This document shows positions 54,315 to 63,539 of a DNA stretch of 64,000 bases, in pieces. The notes under the pieces were generated by a model. It was given only the letters and a program-made list of their open reading frames with translations, searched no databases and was not told where the DNA came from. The stretch spans positions 5,822,501 through 5,886,500 of the forward strand of contig NC_021505.1 in NCBI RefSeq assembly GCF_000412675.1. The letters run 5' to 3'. The position numbers were made by a program, and so were the translations under genes. Within the stretch, counting starts at the first letter, position 1. Every line of letters begins with the position of its first letter. The stretch is from Pseudomonas putida NBRC 14164 (GTDB lineage: Bacteria; Pseudomonadota; Gammaproteobacteria; Pseudomonadales; Pseudomonadaceae).

Positions 54315-55187
54315 TCAGTGCCCGCTCAGCTCGCGAATGTTCTGCTTGAGGTTTTCGAAATCGTATTCCGACAAGCCTATGTAATCGAGCACCAGCGGGC
54401 CGACCACGTTCCATTCGTGGTCCACCGCCTGGTTGCCCAGCACCCGGTAGGACGCGCAGATGTGCTCGGCCATCTTCAGCACCGCCAGCAGGTTTTTCAG
54501 CTGGCTCTGGGTATTGCGCGCGCTCTCGTCACGGAACACGGCCAGGGCGTTGTGGTGGTTGGCGATGGCTGCCGTGAGGTGCTCGGGCAGGCGCCAGGAC
54601 TTGGCGGTGAAATAGCCGACCACCGAATGGTTGGTGTTGAACACGCGGTTTTCGGTGTCGACCACGCGCGTTTCTTCGTCGGCCTGGGCATAGGCCTGCA
54701 CCAGCACATCCATGTAGTCCGGGAAGCGCTTGAGCATCAGCGGCACCCCACAGTCATGGAACAGGCCCAGGGTGTAAGCCTCGTCTGCGGCCTGGACACC
54801 GGTGCGTTTGGCCAGGGTCAGGCAGGTCATCGCCACATCCTGGGCGGTATCCCAGAAGCGGTTGAGGGTAACGATGGTCTCGTCGCTCATCTCGCCCTTG
54901 ATCGACTGGGCGTTGATCAGGTTGATGATCGAACGGCTGCCCAGCAAATTTACTGCGCGCTGGATCGAGCCGATCTTGTTGGACAGGCCGAAGTGCGGGG
55001 AGTTGACCAGCTTGAGCAAGGCGCCCGAGAGGCCCGGGTCCTGGGAAATCAGCTTGGCGATGGTTTCCAGGTCCGGGTCAGGCATGTACTGCTCGAACTG
55101 CAGGTCGACCATGATCTGCGGTTGCGGCGGAATGGTGATGCCTTGCAAGGCTTGCTGGATCTGTTCGGCGCTGAGTTCTTGGGACAT
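54315..55187 (-). CDS. HDOD-domain protein
   Basis: 290 aa from ATG 55187. An HDOD domain (about 20-215: ISQDPGLSGALLKLVNSPHFGL, IQRAVNLLGSR, GLFHDCGVPLM) is related to HD hydrolases but lacks several metal ligands. HDOD proteins act as signalling scaffolds. It forms a two-gene unit with mutM. The next gene, rlmI, is divergent. Confidence 0.88.
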   Translation of the reverse strand: MSQELSAEQIQQALQGITIPPQPQIMVDLQFEQYMPDPDLETIAKLISQDPGLSGALLKLVNSPHFGLSNKIGSIQRAVNLLGSRSIINLINAQSIKGEMSDETIVTLNRFWDTAQDVAMTCLTLAKRTGVQAADEAYTLGLFHDCGVPLMLKRFPDYMDVLVQAYAQADEETRVVDTENRVFNTNHSVVGYFTAKSWRLPEHLTAAIANHHNALAVFRDESARNTQSQLKNLLAVLKMAEHICASYRVLGNQAVDHEWNVVGPLVLDYIGLSEYDFENLKQNIRELSGH

Positions 55188-55242
55188 ACGTGCACACTCG
55201 TTTAGGACCGGCGATTTTAACCCTCTCTGCGCTCGCCGTGAC

Positions 55243-55306
55243 AGGTGCAGCGCCTGGGAAATCGAGCGCCGCCCACGCGGCGCTCGATCTCCCAGGCGCT
55301 GCACCT
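55243..55306. repeat. 64-nt near-perfect hairpin, GCGCCGC family (copy C)
   Basis: Inner stem ATCGAGCGCCGC with 4-nt loop, identical to copy A, is extended by an outer 17-bp arm (AGGTGCAGCGCCTGGGA and its complement) after one mismatch. It lies in the divergent gap between the HDOD gene and rlmI, unlike copies A and B. Confidence 0.85.
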
Positions 55307-55333
55307 CTAAAGGCGAAAGCACCGCAGACACGT

Positions 55334-55339
55334 TATACT
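55334..55339 (+). promoter_or_regulatory. Candidate -10 box for rlmI
   Basis: TATACT lies 27 nt upstream of the rlmI ATG. No clear -35 at the proper distance. Confidence 0.35.
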
Positions 55340-55365
55340 CCCGCTCTTTTTTCCGGAGCGACGTC

Positions 55366-56562
55366 ATGTCCCTGCCCAGCCTTCGCCTCAAAGCCAATGC
55401 CGACCGCCGCCTGCGCGCCGGCCACCTGTGGGTCTACAGCAACGAAGTCGACGTCACCGCGACCCCGCTGCAAGGCTTCCAGGCCGGCCAGCAGGCCGTT
55501 CTCGAGGCAGCCAACGGCAAGCCGCTGGGCATCGTCGCACTCAGCCCGAACAACCTGATCTGCGCCCGCCTGCTGTCGCGCGACATCAAGCTGCCGCTGG
55601 ACAAGTCGCTGCTGGTACACCGCCTGAACGTCGCCCTGTCGCTGCGCGAGCGCCTGTTCGACAAGCCGTGCTATCGCCTGGTCTACGGCGATTCCGACCT
55701 GCTGCCGGGCCTGGTGGTCGACCGCTTCTTCGACATCCTCGTGGTGCAGCTGGCCTCGGCCACCATGGAAGCGCACAAGGACGATGTGATCGCTGCCCTG
55801 GTGCAGGTGCTCAAGCCTGGCGGCATCCTGTTCAAGAACGACTCCGCCGCGCGTGACGCCGAAGGCCTGCAGCGCTATGTCGAGACCGTCTACGGCGAAG
55901 TGCCCGACTGGGTGGCGCTGGAAGAGAACGGCGTCAAGTTCGAAGCCCCGGTGCGTGAAGGCCAGAAGACCGGCTGGTTCTACGACCACCGCATGAACCG
56001 CGCGCGCCTGGCGCCGTACGTGAAAGGCAAGCGTGTACTCGACCTGTTCAGCTACATCGGTGGCTGGGGCGTGCAGGCCGGCGCGTTCGGCGCCAGCGAA
56101 GTATTCTGCGTCGATGCCTCGGGCTTTGCCCTGGATGGCGTGGAGCGTAACGCTGCCCTGAACGGCATCAGCGAGAAGCTGACCTGCATCGAAGGCGACG
56201 TGTTCGAAGCCCTGCGCGAGCTCAAGGCTGCAGAAGAACGCTTCGACGTGATCATTGCCGACCCACCCGCCTTCATCAAGCGCAAGAAAGACCTGAAAAA
56301 CGGCGAAGCGGCCTACCGCCGCCTGAACGAACAGGCCATGCGCATGCTGAACAAGGATGGCATCCTGGTCAGCGCCTCGTGCTCGATGCACCTGCCCGAG
56401 GACGATCTGAACAACATCCTGCTGACCAGCGCCCGCCACCTGGACCGCAACATGCAGCTGCTCGAGCGCGGCGGCCAGGGCCCGGACCACCCGGTACACC
56501 CGGCCATCGCCGAGACCCGCTACATCAAGAGCATCACCTGCCGCTTGCTGCCAAACAGCTGA
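55366..56562 (+). CDS. rlmI: 23S rRNA (cytosine1962-C5)-methyltransferase
   Basis: 398 aa from ATG 55366 with CGGAG. An N-terminal PUA domain (LKANADRRLRAGHLWVYSNEVD) is followed by a Rossmann methyltransferase: FYDHRMNRA, VLDLFSYIGGWGVQA (SAM loop), ADPPAF and catalytic-Cys region VSASCSMHL. Methylates C1962 of 23S rRNA. Confidence 0.94.
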   Translation: MSLPSLRLKANADRRLRAGHLWVYSNEVDVTATPLQGFQAGQQAVLEAANGKPLGIVALSPNNLICARLLSRDIKLPLDKSLLVHRLNVALSLRERLFDKPCYRLVYGDSDLLPGLVVDRFFDILVVQLASATMEAHKDDVIAALVQVLKPGGILFKNDSAARDAEGLQRYVETVYGEVPDWVALEENGVKFEAPVREGQKTGWFYDHRMNRARLAPYVKGKRVLDLFSYIGGWGVQAGAFGASEVFCVDASGFALDGVERNAALNGISEKLTCIEGDVFEALRELKAAEERFDVIIADPPAFIKRKKDLKNGEAAYRRLNEQAMRMLNKDGILVSASCSMHLPEDDLNNILLTSARHLDRNMQLLERGGQGPDHPVHPAIAETRYIKSITCRLLPNS

Positions 56563-56572
56563 AATCTGCTGC

Positions 56573-56595
56573 AAAGGGCCGCCTGGCGGCCCTTT
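56573..56595 (+). terminator. Hairpin after rlmI
   Basis: AAAGGGCCGCC/GGCGGCCCTTT stem directly after rlmI, with a short T-run. Probable terminator. Confidence 0.6.
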
Positions 56596-56834
56596 CCTGC
56601 TGCAATCTCCCCGCCAACCATCCACATCTGCATTCCCTCACCGCGCCAGCGGTGTAGAATCGGCCTATTCATCGCCAGTCATCCCCAGGCGGGTTTATGA
56701 GCTCTGGCCAAGCACGCGGCGATCCCGTGGTGTCTTCGGCCCCATCCGTGCCAGTGGCAACAGGCCTGCGGCACAAAGGACAAGAGAAGCTCACTCCCCT
56801 TTATGTGACCTGATTAAGCCGCCAGGAGTGTTTC
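56596..56834. other. ilvD upstream region
   Basis: 239 nt without a confirmed gene. It contains a candidate 38-codon open frame (56697-56813) that ends 21 nt before the ilvD ATG, and presumably the ilvD promoter. No hairpin typical of an attenuator was evident by eye. Confidence 0.5.
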
Positions 56835-58676
56835 ATGCCTGATTATCGTTCCAAGACTTCCACCCATGGCCGCAACATGGCCGGCGCCCGTGCCCTGTGG
56901 CGCGCAACCGGGATGAAGGACGAAGATTTCAAGAAACCGATCATCGCCATCGCCAACTCGTTCACCCAGTTCGTCCCGGGCCATGTGCACCTGAAGGACC
57001 TGGGCCAGCTGGTTGCCCGCGAGATCGAGCGCGCCGGTGGCGTGGCCAAGGAATTCAACACCATCGCGGTCGATGACGGCATCGCCATGGGCCACGACGG
57101 CATGCTGTACTCGCTGCCAAGCCGCGAGATCATCGCCGACGCCGTGGAATACATGGTCAACGCCCACTGCGCCGACGCCATCGTGTGCATCTCCAACTGC
57201 GACAAGATCACCCCCGGCATGCTGATGGCCGCCCTGCGCCTGAACATCCCGGTGATCTTCGTTTCCGGCGGCCCGATGGAAGCCGGCAAGACCAAGCTGG
57301 CCAGCCACGGCCTGGACCTGGTCGACGCCATGGTCATCGCCGCCGATTCCACGGCTTCCGACGAAAAAGTCGCCGAATACGAGCGCAGCGCCTGCCCGAC
57401 CTGCGGTTCGTGCTCCGGCATGTTCACCGCCAACTCGATGAACTGCCTGACCGAGGCCCTGGGCCTGGCCCTGCCGGGCAACGGCTCGACCCTGGCCACC
57501 CACGCCGACCGCGAGCAGCTGTTCCTCACCGCCGGCCGCACCATCGTCGAGCTGTGCAAGCGCTACTACGGCGACAACGATCAGTCGGTACTGCCGCGCA
57601 ACATTGCCAACTTCAAGGCGTTCGAAAACGCCATGATGCTCGACATCGCCATGGGCGGCTCGACCAACACCATCCTGCACCTGCTGGCCGCAGCCCAGGA
57701 AGGCGAAGTCGCGTTCGACCTGCGTGACATCGACCGCCTGTCGCGCAAAGTGCCGCAGCTGTGCAAAGTGGCGCCGAACATCCAGAAGTACCACATGGAA
57801 GACGTGCACCGCGCCGGCGGCATCTTCAGCATCCTCGGTTCGCTGGCCCGTGGCGGCCTGCTGCACACCGACCTGCCGACCGTGCACAGCGCCAGCATGG
57901 AAGAAGCCATCGCCAAATGGGACATCACCCAGACCGATGACGAAGCCGTGCACACCTTCTTCAAAGCCGGCCCTGCCGGTATCCCGACCCAGACTGCGTT
58001 CAGCCAGTCGACCCGTTGGGAAACCCTCGACGACGACCGCGAAAACGGCTGCATCCGCAGCTTCGAGCACGCCTACTCGCAAGAAGGCGGCCTGGCCGTG
58101 CTGTACGGCAACATCGCCCTCGACGGTTGCGTGGTGAAAACCGCCGGTGTTGACGAATCGATCCACGTGTTCGAAGGCAATGCCAAGATCTTCGAGAGCC
58201 AGGACAGCGCCGTGCGCGGCATCCTCGCCGACGAAGTGAAGGCCGGCGACATCGTGATCATCCGCTACGAAGGCCCGAAAGGCGGCCCGGGCATGCAGGA
58301 AATGCTGTACCCGACCTCGTACCTGAAGTCCAAAGGCCTGGGCAAGGCTTGCGCCCTGCTCACCGACGGCCGCTTCTCGGGCGGTACCTCGGGCCTGTCG
58401 ATCGGCCACGCCTCGCCGGAAGCGGCTGCCGGCGGCGCCATCGGCCTGGTGCGCGACGGCGACAAGGTATTGATCGACATCCCTAACCGTTCGATCAACC
58501 TGCTGGTCAGCGACGAAGAGCTGGCCGAGCGCCGCATCGAGCAGGACAAGAAGGGCTGGAAACCCGCTGAAGTACGCCCACGCAAAGTGACCACCGCGCT
58601 GAAGGCCTACGCCCTGCTGGCGACCAGTGCCGACAAAGGTGCGGTGCGCAACAAGGCGATGCTCGAAGGGCTCTGA
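56835..58676 (+). CDS. ilvD: Dihydroxy-acid dehydratase
   Basis: 613 aa [4Fe-4S] enzyme that dehydrates dihydroxy acids in valine, leucine and isoleucine synthesis. Cluster and Mg motifs: SNCDKITPGMLMA, CPTCGSCSGMFTANSMNCL, and TDGRFSGGTSGLSIGH. Ribosome site AGGAGTG precedes the ATG. It is monocistronic and ends at a terminator. Confidence 0.97.
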   Translation: MPDYRSKTSTHGRNMAGARALWRATGMKDEDFKKPIIAIANSFTQFVPGHVHLKDLGQLVAREIERAGGVAKEFNTIAVDDGIAMGHDGMLYSLPSREIIADAVEYMVNAHCADAIVCISNCDKITPGMLMAALRLNIPVIFVSGGPMEAGKTKLASHGLDLVDAMVIAADSTASDEKVAEYERSACPTCGSCSGMFTANSMNCLTEALGLALPGNGSTLATHADREQLFLTAGRTIVELCKRYYGDNDQSVLPRNIANFKAFENAMMLDIAMGGSTNTILHLLAAAQEGEVAFDLRDIDRLSRKVPQLCKVAPNIQKYHMEDVHRAGGIFSILGSLARGGLLHTDLPTVHSASMEEAIAKWDITQTDDEAVHTFFKAGPAGIPTQTAFSQSTRWETLDDDRENGCIRSFEHAYSQEGGLAVLYGNIALDGCVVKTAGVDESIHVFEGNAKIFESQDSAVRGILADEVKAGDIVIIRYEGPKGGPGMQEMLYPTSYLKSKGLGKACALLTDGRFSGGTSGLSIGHASPEAAAGGAIGLVRDGDKVLIDIPNRSINLLVSDEELAERRIEQDKKGWKPAEVRPRKVTTALKAYALLATSADKGAVRNKAMLEGL

Positions 58677-58698
58677 GGCTTTTCTAGCGTGAAAGAAG

Positions 58699-58726
58699 AA
58701 CCGGCGCCCTGGGTGCCGGTTTTTTT
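58699..58726 (+). terminator. ilvD terminator
   Basis: AACCGGCGCC/GGTGCCGGTT stem followed by a run of T on the plus strand, 22 nt after the ilvD stop. Confidence 0.85.
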
Positions 58727-58737
58727 ATGCCTGTTCC

Positions 58738-58834
58738 AGCCTCTTCGCGGGCACGCCCGCTCCCACAGGTACTCCACAGATTTTAGATTCTGTGGAGTAC
58801 CTGTGGGAGCGGGTTCACCCGCGAAGAGGCCGGA
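58738..58834. repeat. REP inverted pair forming one long hairpin
   Basis: CCTCTTCGCGGGCACGCCCG and its inverse are joined by ACTCCACAGA/TCTGTGGAGT, so the two REPs and the linker form a nearly continuous stem of about 40 bp. It lies between convergent ilvD and the phosphatase gene. Confidence 0.9.
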
Positions 58835-58850
58835 GCAGACAACGCAACAA

Positions 58851-59906
58851 CTACTGGATTTGCTCCGGCGTCACGATCACCCAGTTCTTGTCCGCCGTCA
58901 CCGGCAACCCTTCCTTGGCCTGCGCCGCCGCATTCCTGGTAATCATGCCGTTGAGCTGGTCCATGTACTTGGCCTTGCGGTTTATCCACAGGTGGATGCC
59001 ACCTTTGCCCACATCCACCCCGTGGAACTGCATGTAGCCATCGCTGGTCGGCGTGTCGCCGCCCACCAGCACCGGTTTCTTCCATTCATCGATGTAGGTC
59101 AGGATGGCCGCCTGCTTGCCCGCCATCCAGGTAGCGGGGGTCCACAGGTACGGGGTCAGCTCCAGCCCTTCGTTGGCCTTGGCATCATAGTGGCCAGCAC
59201 TGATCTGCTTGCGTGCCGTGGTCAGTTGCCCATTGCTGCGGTCCTTTAGCAGCAGGCTCACGCCGATCACGTTCTGCGGTTTCACGTTGTAGCCGTACCT
59301 GGGGTCCGAGGCGACCATGCGCACCAGCTCTTCGGAGGCCGCCGAAATCACGTATACCTCGATGCCATTCTCCATCAACTTGTTGTAGAGCTCGGCCTGG
59401 CCCTTGAAGACCTTGGGCGGCTGTACCTCGATGGCCTTGACTTGGTCGCCTTCGTAATAAGTACTGGGGATCGGCTTGGTAGAAGCCATCAGCTCGTCCA
59501 CCTGCACCTTCAACTCCTTCAGGGTGAAACCCGAGAACACCTGGGCCACCCACGGGTAGCAGACCATGTCGTCGACTTCGCACAACCGGTAGTAGTAGCT
59601 GAACAGGCTTTCCTTGTGCTCGGCAGTGTCCTTGAACGGCATCAGCTTCAGCGACGGGTCAAGCTTGTCGCGGCTCAGCAGGCCCTTGTTTTCCATGAAC
59701 GGCAGCAGGGCTTCTTCCAGGTCATGGCGGTAGCTGGTGTTGTCCATGTCGAACACCGCGTAGTTACCCTTGTTGGCATTGGCAGCGATCATGCGGTCGA
59801 GCTGCCTGGCCGCCTCGGCGGGCCAATGCTTGAGCTCGGTGGCGAAGGTTTCGATACTGAACAGCAGGGACAGGCCGATGGCGGCGGCTTTCACAGCGAC
59901 TTTCAT
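58851..59906 (-). CDS. HAD-family phosphorylcholine-phosphatase-like protein
   Basis: 351 aa with a signal peptide (about 1-23, ending TFATE). HAD motifs: I FDMDNTSYRHD (nucleophile Asp, DxDxT), II VISAASEEL, and III/IV GGDTPTSDGY. This set and the length match PchP, the periplasmic phosphorylcholine phosphatase of pseudomonads that releases choline from phosphorylcholine. It is monocistronic, divergent from the symporter. Confidence 0.85.
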   Translation of the reverse strand: MKVAVKAAAIGLSLLFSIETFATELKHWPAEAARQLDRMIAANANKGNYAVFDMDNTSYRHDLEEALLPFMENKGLLSRDKLDPSLKLMPFKDTAEHKESLFSYYYRLCEVDDMVCYPWVAQVFSGFTLKELKVQVDELMASTKPIPSTYYEGDQVKAIEVQPPKVFKGQAELYNKLMENGIEVYVISAASEELVRMVASDPRYGYNVKPQNVIGVSLLLKDRSNGQLTTARKQISAGHYDAKANEGLELTPYLWTPATWMAGKQAAILTYIDEWKKPVLVGGDTPTSDGYMQFHGVDVGKGGIHLWINRKAKYMDQLNGMITRNAAAQAKEGLPVTADKNWVIVTPEQIQ

Positions 59907-60150
59907 GTACGAATCTCCTGAAATGACCCAGAAACGCTAGTGCAACAATCCCCACTGCCAACCTTCGATAACGACCTCCATGCAGCCGCAAACGCCGCGT
60001 TCATTGCAATCCGCGACACTTCGTTATTCCATAAACGACTATGCAAATTCCATTTGGGTATAAATTCGTTTGTTTTCAGGCTGTTAGCATTTCAGTTCGC
60101 AATCGCTCACAGAGGCGATGCCACTTCTGCTTTTTTCTGCTGGAGCTTCA
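59907..60150. other. Divergent regulatory region, phosphatase/symporter
   Basis: 244 nt. Around 60020-60070 it is unusually AT-rich, with TTATTCC and GGGTATAAA words and a possible -10 (TATAAA, 60059-60064) for the symporter but no matching -35. This suggests an activator-dependent promoter. Confidence 0.45.
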
Positions 60151-61542
60151 ATGAACCTGCCGCTGTCACTTAACCTGCTGGCGTTCCTGGCCCTGTTGCT
60201 GGGCCTGGCACAAACCCGCCGCACCGACTGGAGCCTGGCCAAGAAGGTACTGCTGGGCCTGGTGCTGGGCGTAGTCTTCGGCCTGGCCCTGCACACGATC
60301 TACGGCGCTGGCCACCCCGTGCTCAAGTCCACCATCGCCTGGCTCGACCTGGTCGGCAACGGCTATGTCGGCTTGTTGCAGATGATTGTCATGCCGCTGA
60401 TCTTCGCCTCGATCCTCAGTGCCGTGGCGCGCCTGCACAATGCCTCGTCGCTGGGCCGCATCAGCGTGCTGAGCATCGGCACCCTGCTGCTGACCACCGC
60501 CATTGCCGCGCTGATCGGCATCGTGCTGACCAACCTGTTCGGCCTGAGTGCAGAAGGCCTGGTGGCCGGTGTGCAGGAAAGCGCCCGCATGCAGGTTATC
60601 CACAGCGACTACGCCGGCAAGGTCGCCGACCTCAACATCCCGCAGCTGCTGCTGTCGTTCATCCCCAGCAACCCGGTGGGTGACCTGGCGCGGGCCAAGC
60701 CGACGTCGATCATCAGCGTGGTGATCTTCGCCGTATTCGTCGGCCTGGCCGCGCTGCAGCTGATCAAGGACGATGCCGAGAAAGGCGAGCGCGCCCTGTC
60801 GGCCATCGACACCCTGCAAGCCTGGGTGATGCGCCTGGTGCGGGTGGTAATGAAACTGACCCCGTATGGCGTGCTGGCGTTGATGACCAAGGTGGTTGCC
60901 AGCTCGAACATGGAAGACATCCTCAAGCTGGGCAGCTTCGTGGTGGTGTCGTACCTGGGCCTGGGGCTGATGTTCGTGGTGCATGCCCTTATCCTGGCGG
61001 CGACCGGTGTGAGCCCGCTGCGCTTCTTCCGCAAGGTGTGGCCGGTGCTCACGTTCGCCTTCACCAGCCGCTCCAGCGCCGCCAGCATTCCGCTGAACAT
61101 CGAAGCGCAAACGCGCCGCCTGGGTGTGCCGCAGTCGATTGCCAGCTTCAGCGCATCATTCGGCACCACCATTGGCCAGAACGGCTGCGCTGGCCTCTAT
61201 CCCGCCATGCTGGCGGTGATGGTGGCACCGGCGGTGGGCATCGATACATTCGACCCGCTGTGGATCGCGACCCTGGTGGCCATCGTCACGCTGAGTTCTG
61301 CAGGGGTTGCCGGTGTGGGTGGCGGGGCCACTTTTGCCGCACTGATCGTGCTCCCAGCAATGGGCTTGCCGGTGGAGCTGGTGGCGTTGCTGATTTCGGT
61401 GGAGCCGCTGATCGACATGGGGCGTACGGCGCTGAACGTGAACGGTTCGATGACTGCGGGCGTGGTGACCAGCCAGCTGTTGAAAGAGACCGACAAGGAC
61501 GTGCTGGCGGGCGATGAGCATGCCGAATTGAGCCACTCCTGA
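60151..61542 (+). CDS. DAACS-family symporter, TcyP-like (L-cystine)
   Basis: 463 aa from ATG 60151, with TGGAG. About eight membrane helices and two re-entrant loops, including SRSSAASIPLNIEAQTRRLGVP and GQNGCAGLYPAMLAVM, as in the sodium/proton-coupled dicarboxylate/amino-acid symporter family. Length and the G-Q-N-G-C-A region resemble E. coli YdjN/TcyP, an L-cystine transporter. Cystine specificity is inferred, not shown. Confidence 0.82.
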   Translation: MNLPLSLNLLAFLALLLGLAQTRRTDWSLAKKVLLGLVLGVVFGLALHTIYGAGHPVLKSTIAWLDLVGNGYVGLLQMIVMPLIFASILSAVARLHNASSLGRISVLSIGTLLLTTAIAALIGIVLTNLFGLSAEGLVAGVQESARMQVIHSDYAGKVADLNIPQLLLSFIPSNPVGDLARAKPTSIISVVIFAVFVGLAALQLIKDDAEKGERALSAIDTLQAWVMRLVRVVMKLTPYGVLALMTKVVASSNMEDILKLGSFVVVSYLGLGLMFVVHALILAATGVSPLRFFRKVWPVLTFAFTSRSSAASIPLNIEAQTRRLGVPQSIASFSASFGTTIGQNGCAGLYPAMLAVMVAPAVGIDTFDPLWIATLVAIVTLSSAGVAGVGGGATFAALIVLPAMGLPVELVALLISVEPLIDMGRTALNVNGSMTAGVVTSQLLKETDKDVLAGDEHAELSHS

Positions 61543-61551
61543 CCGATCGCA

Positions 61552-61570
61552 GGGGGCGCTTCGCGCCCCC
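61552..61570. terminator. GC hairpin between symporter gene and folA
   Basis: GGGGGCGC/GCGCCCCC perfect stem with a 3-nt loop between convergent genes. It lacks a T-run on either strand. Confidence 0.5.
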
Positions 61571-61577
61571 GACAATC

Positions 61578-62093
61578 TCAAACCTTGTCCCAAACCTCGA
61601 AGTGATAAGCAGGCTTGCCTTCCTCAGCCTGTGCCTCACTCGACTCCAGCTTCCAATGCGCCTCATCAAACGCAGGGAACCAGGCATCGCCTTCCGGCGC
61701 CATTTCTACCCGCGTCAGGTACATCCGGCTGACCAGCCCTTTCTCCAGCGCCTGCCAATACAACTGCGCCCCGCCAATCAGCATCAGCTCTTCAACGCCT
61801 TGCTCGCGCGCCCACTGCTCGGCCCGCACCAGCGCTTCTTCAAGCGACGCAAATACCTCCGCACCTGTCAGTTCAAGGCCCGGCTGGCGGCTGACGACGA
61901 TATTCAACCGCCCAGGCAGCGGCCGCCCCAGCGAGTCCCAGGTCTTGCGCCCCATGATGATCGGCTTGCCCAGGGTGGTGGCCTTGAAGTACTTGAAGTC
62001 CCCCGGCAAATGCCAGGGCATGGAATTGTCGATGCCGATCACGCGGTTCTCGGCGTACGCCGCGATCAGGCTGAGGGGGAGTGATGTATTCAT
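61578..62093 (-). CDS. folA: Dihydrofolate reductase
   Basis: 171 aa from ATG 62093. It reduces dihydrofolate with NADPH. The N-terminal IAAYAENRVIGIDNSMPWHLPGDFKYFK and the IIMGRKTWDSLGRPLPGR blocks are clear. Divergent from the DUF2868 gene across 66 nt. Confidence 0.96.
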   Translation of the reverse strand: MNTSLPLSLIAAYAENRVIGIDNSMPWHLPGDFKYFKATTLGKPIIMGRKTWDSLGRPLPGRLNIVVSRQPGLELTGAEVFASLEEALVRAEQWAREQGVEELMLIGGAQLYWQALEKGLVSRMYLTRVEMAPEGDAWFPAFDEAHWKLESSEAQAEEGKPAYHFEVWDKV

Positions 62094-62159
62094 GCCAGCG
62101 AGGATAGCACCGGGCGTGTGGGTTATGCTTCTGCCCTGACCTGTGCAATGGAAGACCAT

Positions 62160-63539
62160 GTGACTGAACCGACTCCACTGGACAAGCGCTGGCTCACCGA
62201 AGCGGTACGCCTGCGCGAGGAACACGCCGGCCCCCTGGAAGACCAGGAAGCCAACCGTCGCGCCCGCCAATTGGGCGGCGACCTGGCGGCCCGCATCGAA
62301 ACCCGTGCACTGTTCCTGGCCGAACGCGATGGCATGAGCACCGCCCTGCGCCACTGGAAGCAAGGCGCGCGCCTGGCGCTGCTGGCCTTGCTGCTGATGG
62401 CCGTGCTCAGCGGCGCGGGCTTGGCCCTGGCCGCCCTGGGCGACGGGCAGCGGCCGGTGAACGTGTTCTGGGCCCTGGGCAGCCTGCTCGGGCTGAACCT
62501 GCTGATGCTGCTGGGCTGGGCCATCGGTTCTGCCGTAAGCGGCGAGCATGGCGCAGGGCTGGGCCGCTTGTGGCTATGGCTGAGTGAACGCTTTGCCCGC
62601 GATGCCAAGGCCGCACACCTGGCACCTGCGCTGCTGGTGCTGCTGCAACGCCAACGCCTGAACCGCTGGCTGCTCGGCCTGCTGGTGCATGGCCTGTGGC
62701 TGCTGGCCATGCTCACCGCCCTGGGCATGCTGCTAGCCTTGCTGGCGACCCGGCGCTATGGCTTTGTCTGGGAAACCACGCTGCTTGCCGCCGACCCGTT
62801 CATCCACCTGACCCAAGCCCTGGGCGCCCTGCCTTCGCTGCTGGGCTTTGCCGTGCCTGACGAAGCCATGATCCGCGCCAGCGGCGACACCTTGCCGGCC
62901 CTGGAGCAAGCCCGACAGGCCTGGGCCAGCTGGTTGCTGGGGGTGGTGCTGGTGTATGGCCTGTTACCACGCCTGGTACTGGCTGCATTGTGCCTGTGGC
63001 GCTGGCGCCAAGGCCGCGAGCGCCTGGCACTGGACTTGAGCCTGCCCGGCTACGCGCAACTGCGTGATGCACTGATGCCGCGCAGCGAACGCATCGGCGT
63101 GCAGGATGCCGCACCCGAGGCCCTGCCACAGTTTGCCGCCGGCCAGCTGGAAAGCGGCAGCAGCGGTGCCCTGCTGGTGGGCCTGGAACTGGACGACCAG
63201 CGCCCCTGGCCGCCCGCCCTGCCGAAAAGCGTGATCGACGCTGGCGTGCTCGACAGCCGCGAATCGCGCAACCGGCTGCTCGAACAACTCAGCCGCTTCC
63301 CCCCGGCACGCCTGGCCATCGCCTGCGACCCCCGGCGCTCGCCCGACCGCGGCAGCCTGGCGTTGCTCGCCGAACTGGCGCGCAATGCCGGCGCAACCCG
63401 TATCTGGCTACTGCAGTCGGCACCCGGCCAGGCTGTTGATGCCCAGCGCCTGGGCGATTGGCACGAAGCCCTTGACCGCCTTGGCCTGCAACACGCCGAC
63501 ACCTCACCACTGACCTGGCTGGAGCATGGCCATGACTGA
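62160..63539 (+). CDS. DUF2868 membrane protein
   Basis: 459 aa from GTG 62160, with GGAAGA 4 nt before; an ATG 12 nt upstream is an alternative. About four transmembrane helices in the first 300 residues (about 57-77, 92-112, 175-205, 255-285), then a soluble C-terminal domain. DUF2868 proteins are usually next to a DUF3482 GTPase, as here; the two genes overlap by 8 nt. Function unknown. Confidence 0.85.
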   Translation: MTEPTPLDKRWLTEAVRLREEHAGPLEDQEANRRARQLGGDLAARIETRALFLAERDGMSTALRHWKQGARLALLALLLMAVLSGAGLALAALGDGQRPVNVFWALGSLLGLNLLMLLGWAIGSAVSGEHGAGLGRLWLWLSERFARDAKAAHLAPALLVLLQRQRLNRWLLGLLVHGLWLLAMLTALGMLLALLATRRYGFVWETTLLAADPFIHLTQALGALPSLLGFAVPDEAMIRASGDTLPALEQARQAWASWLLGVVLVYGLLPRLVLAALCLWRWRQGRERLALDLSLPGYAQLRDALMPRSERIGVQDAAPEALPQFAAGQLESGSSGALLVGLELDDQRPWPPALPKSVIDAGVLDSRESRNRLLEQLSRFPPARLAIACDPRRSPDRGSLALLAELARNAGATRIWLLQSAPGQAVDAQRLGDWHEALDRLGLQHADTSPLTWLEHGHD

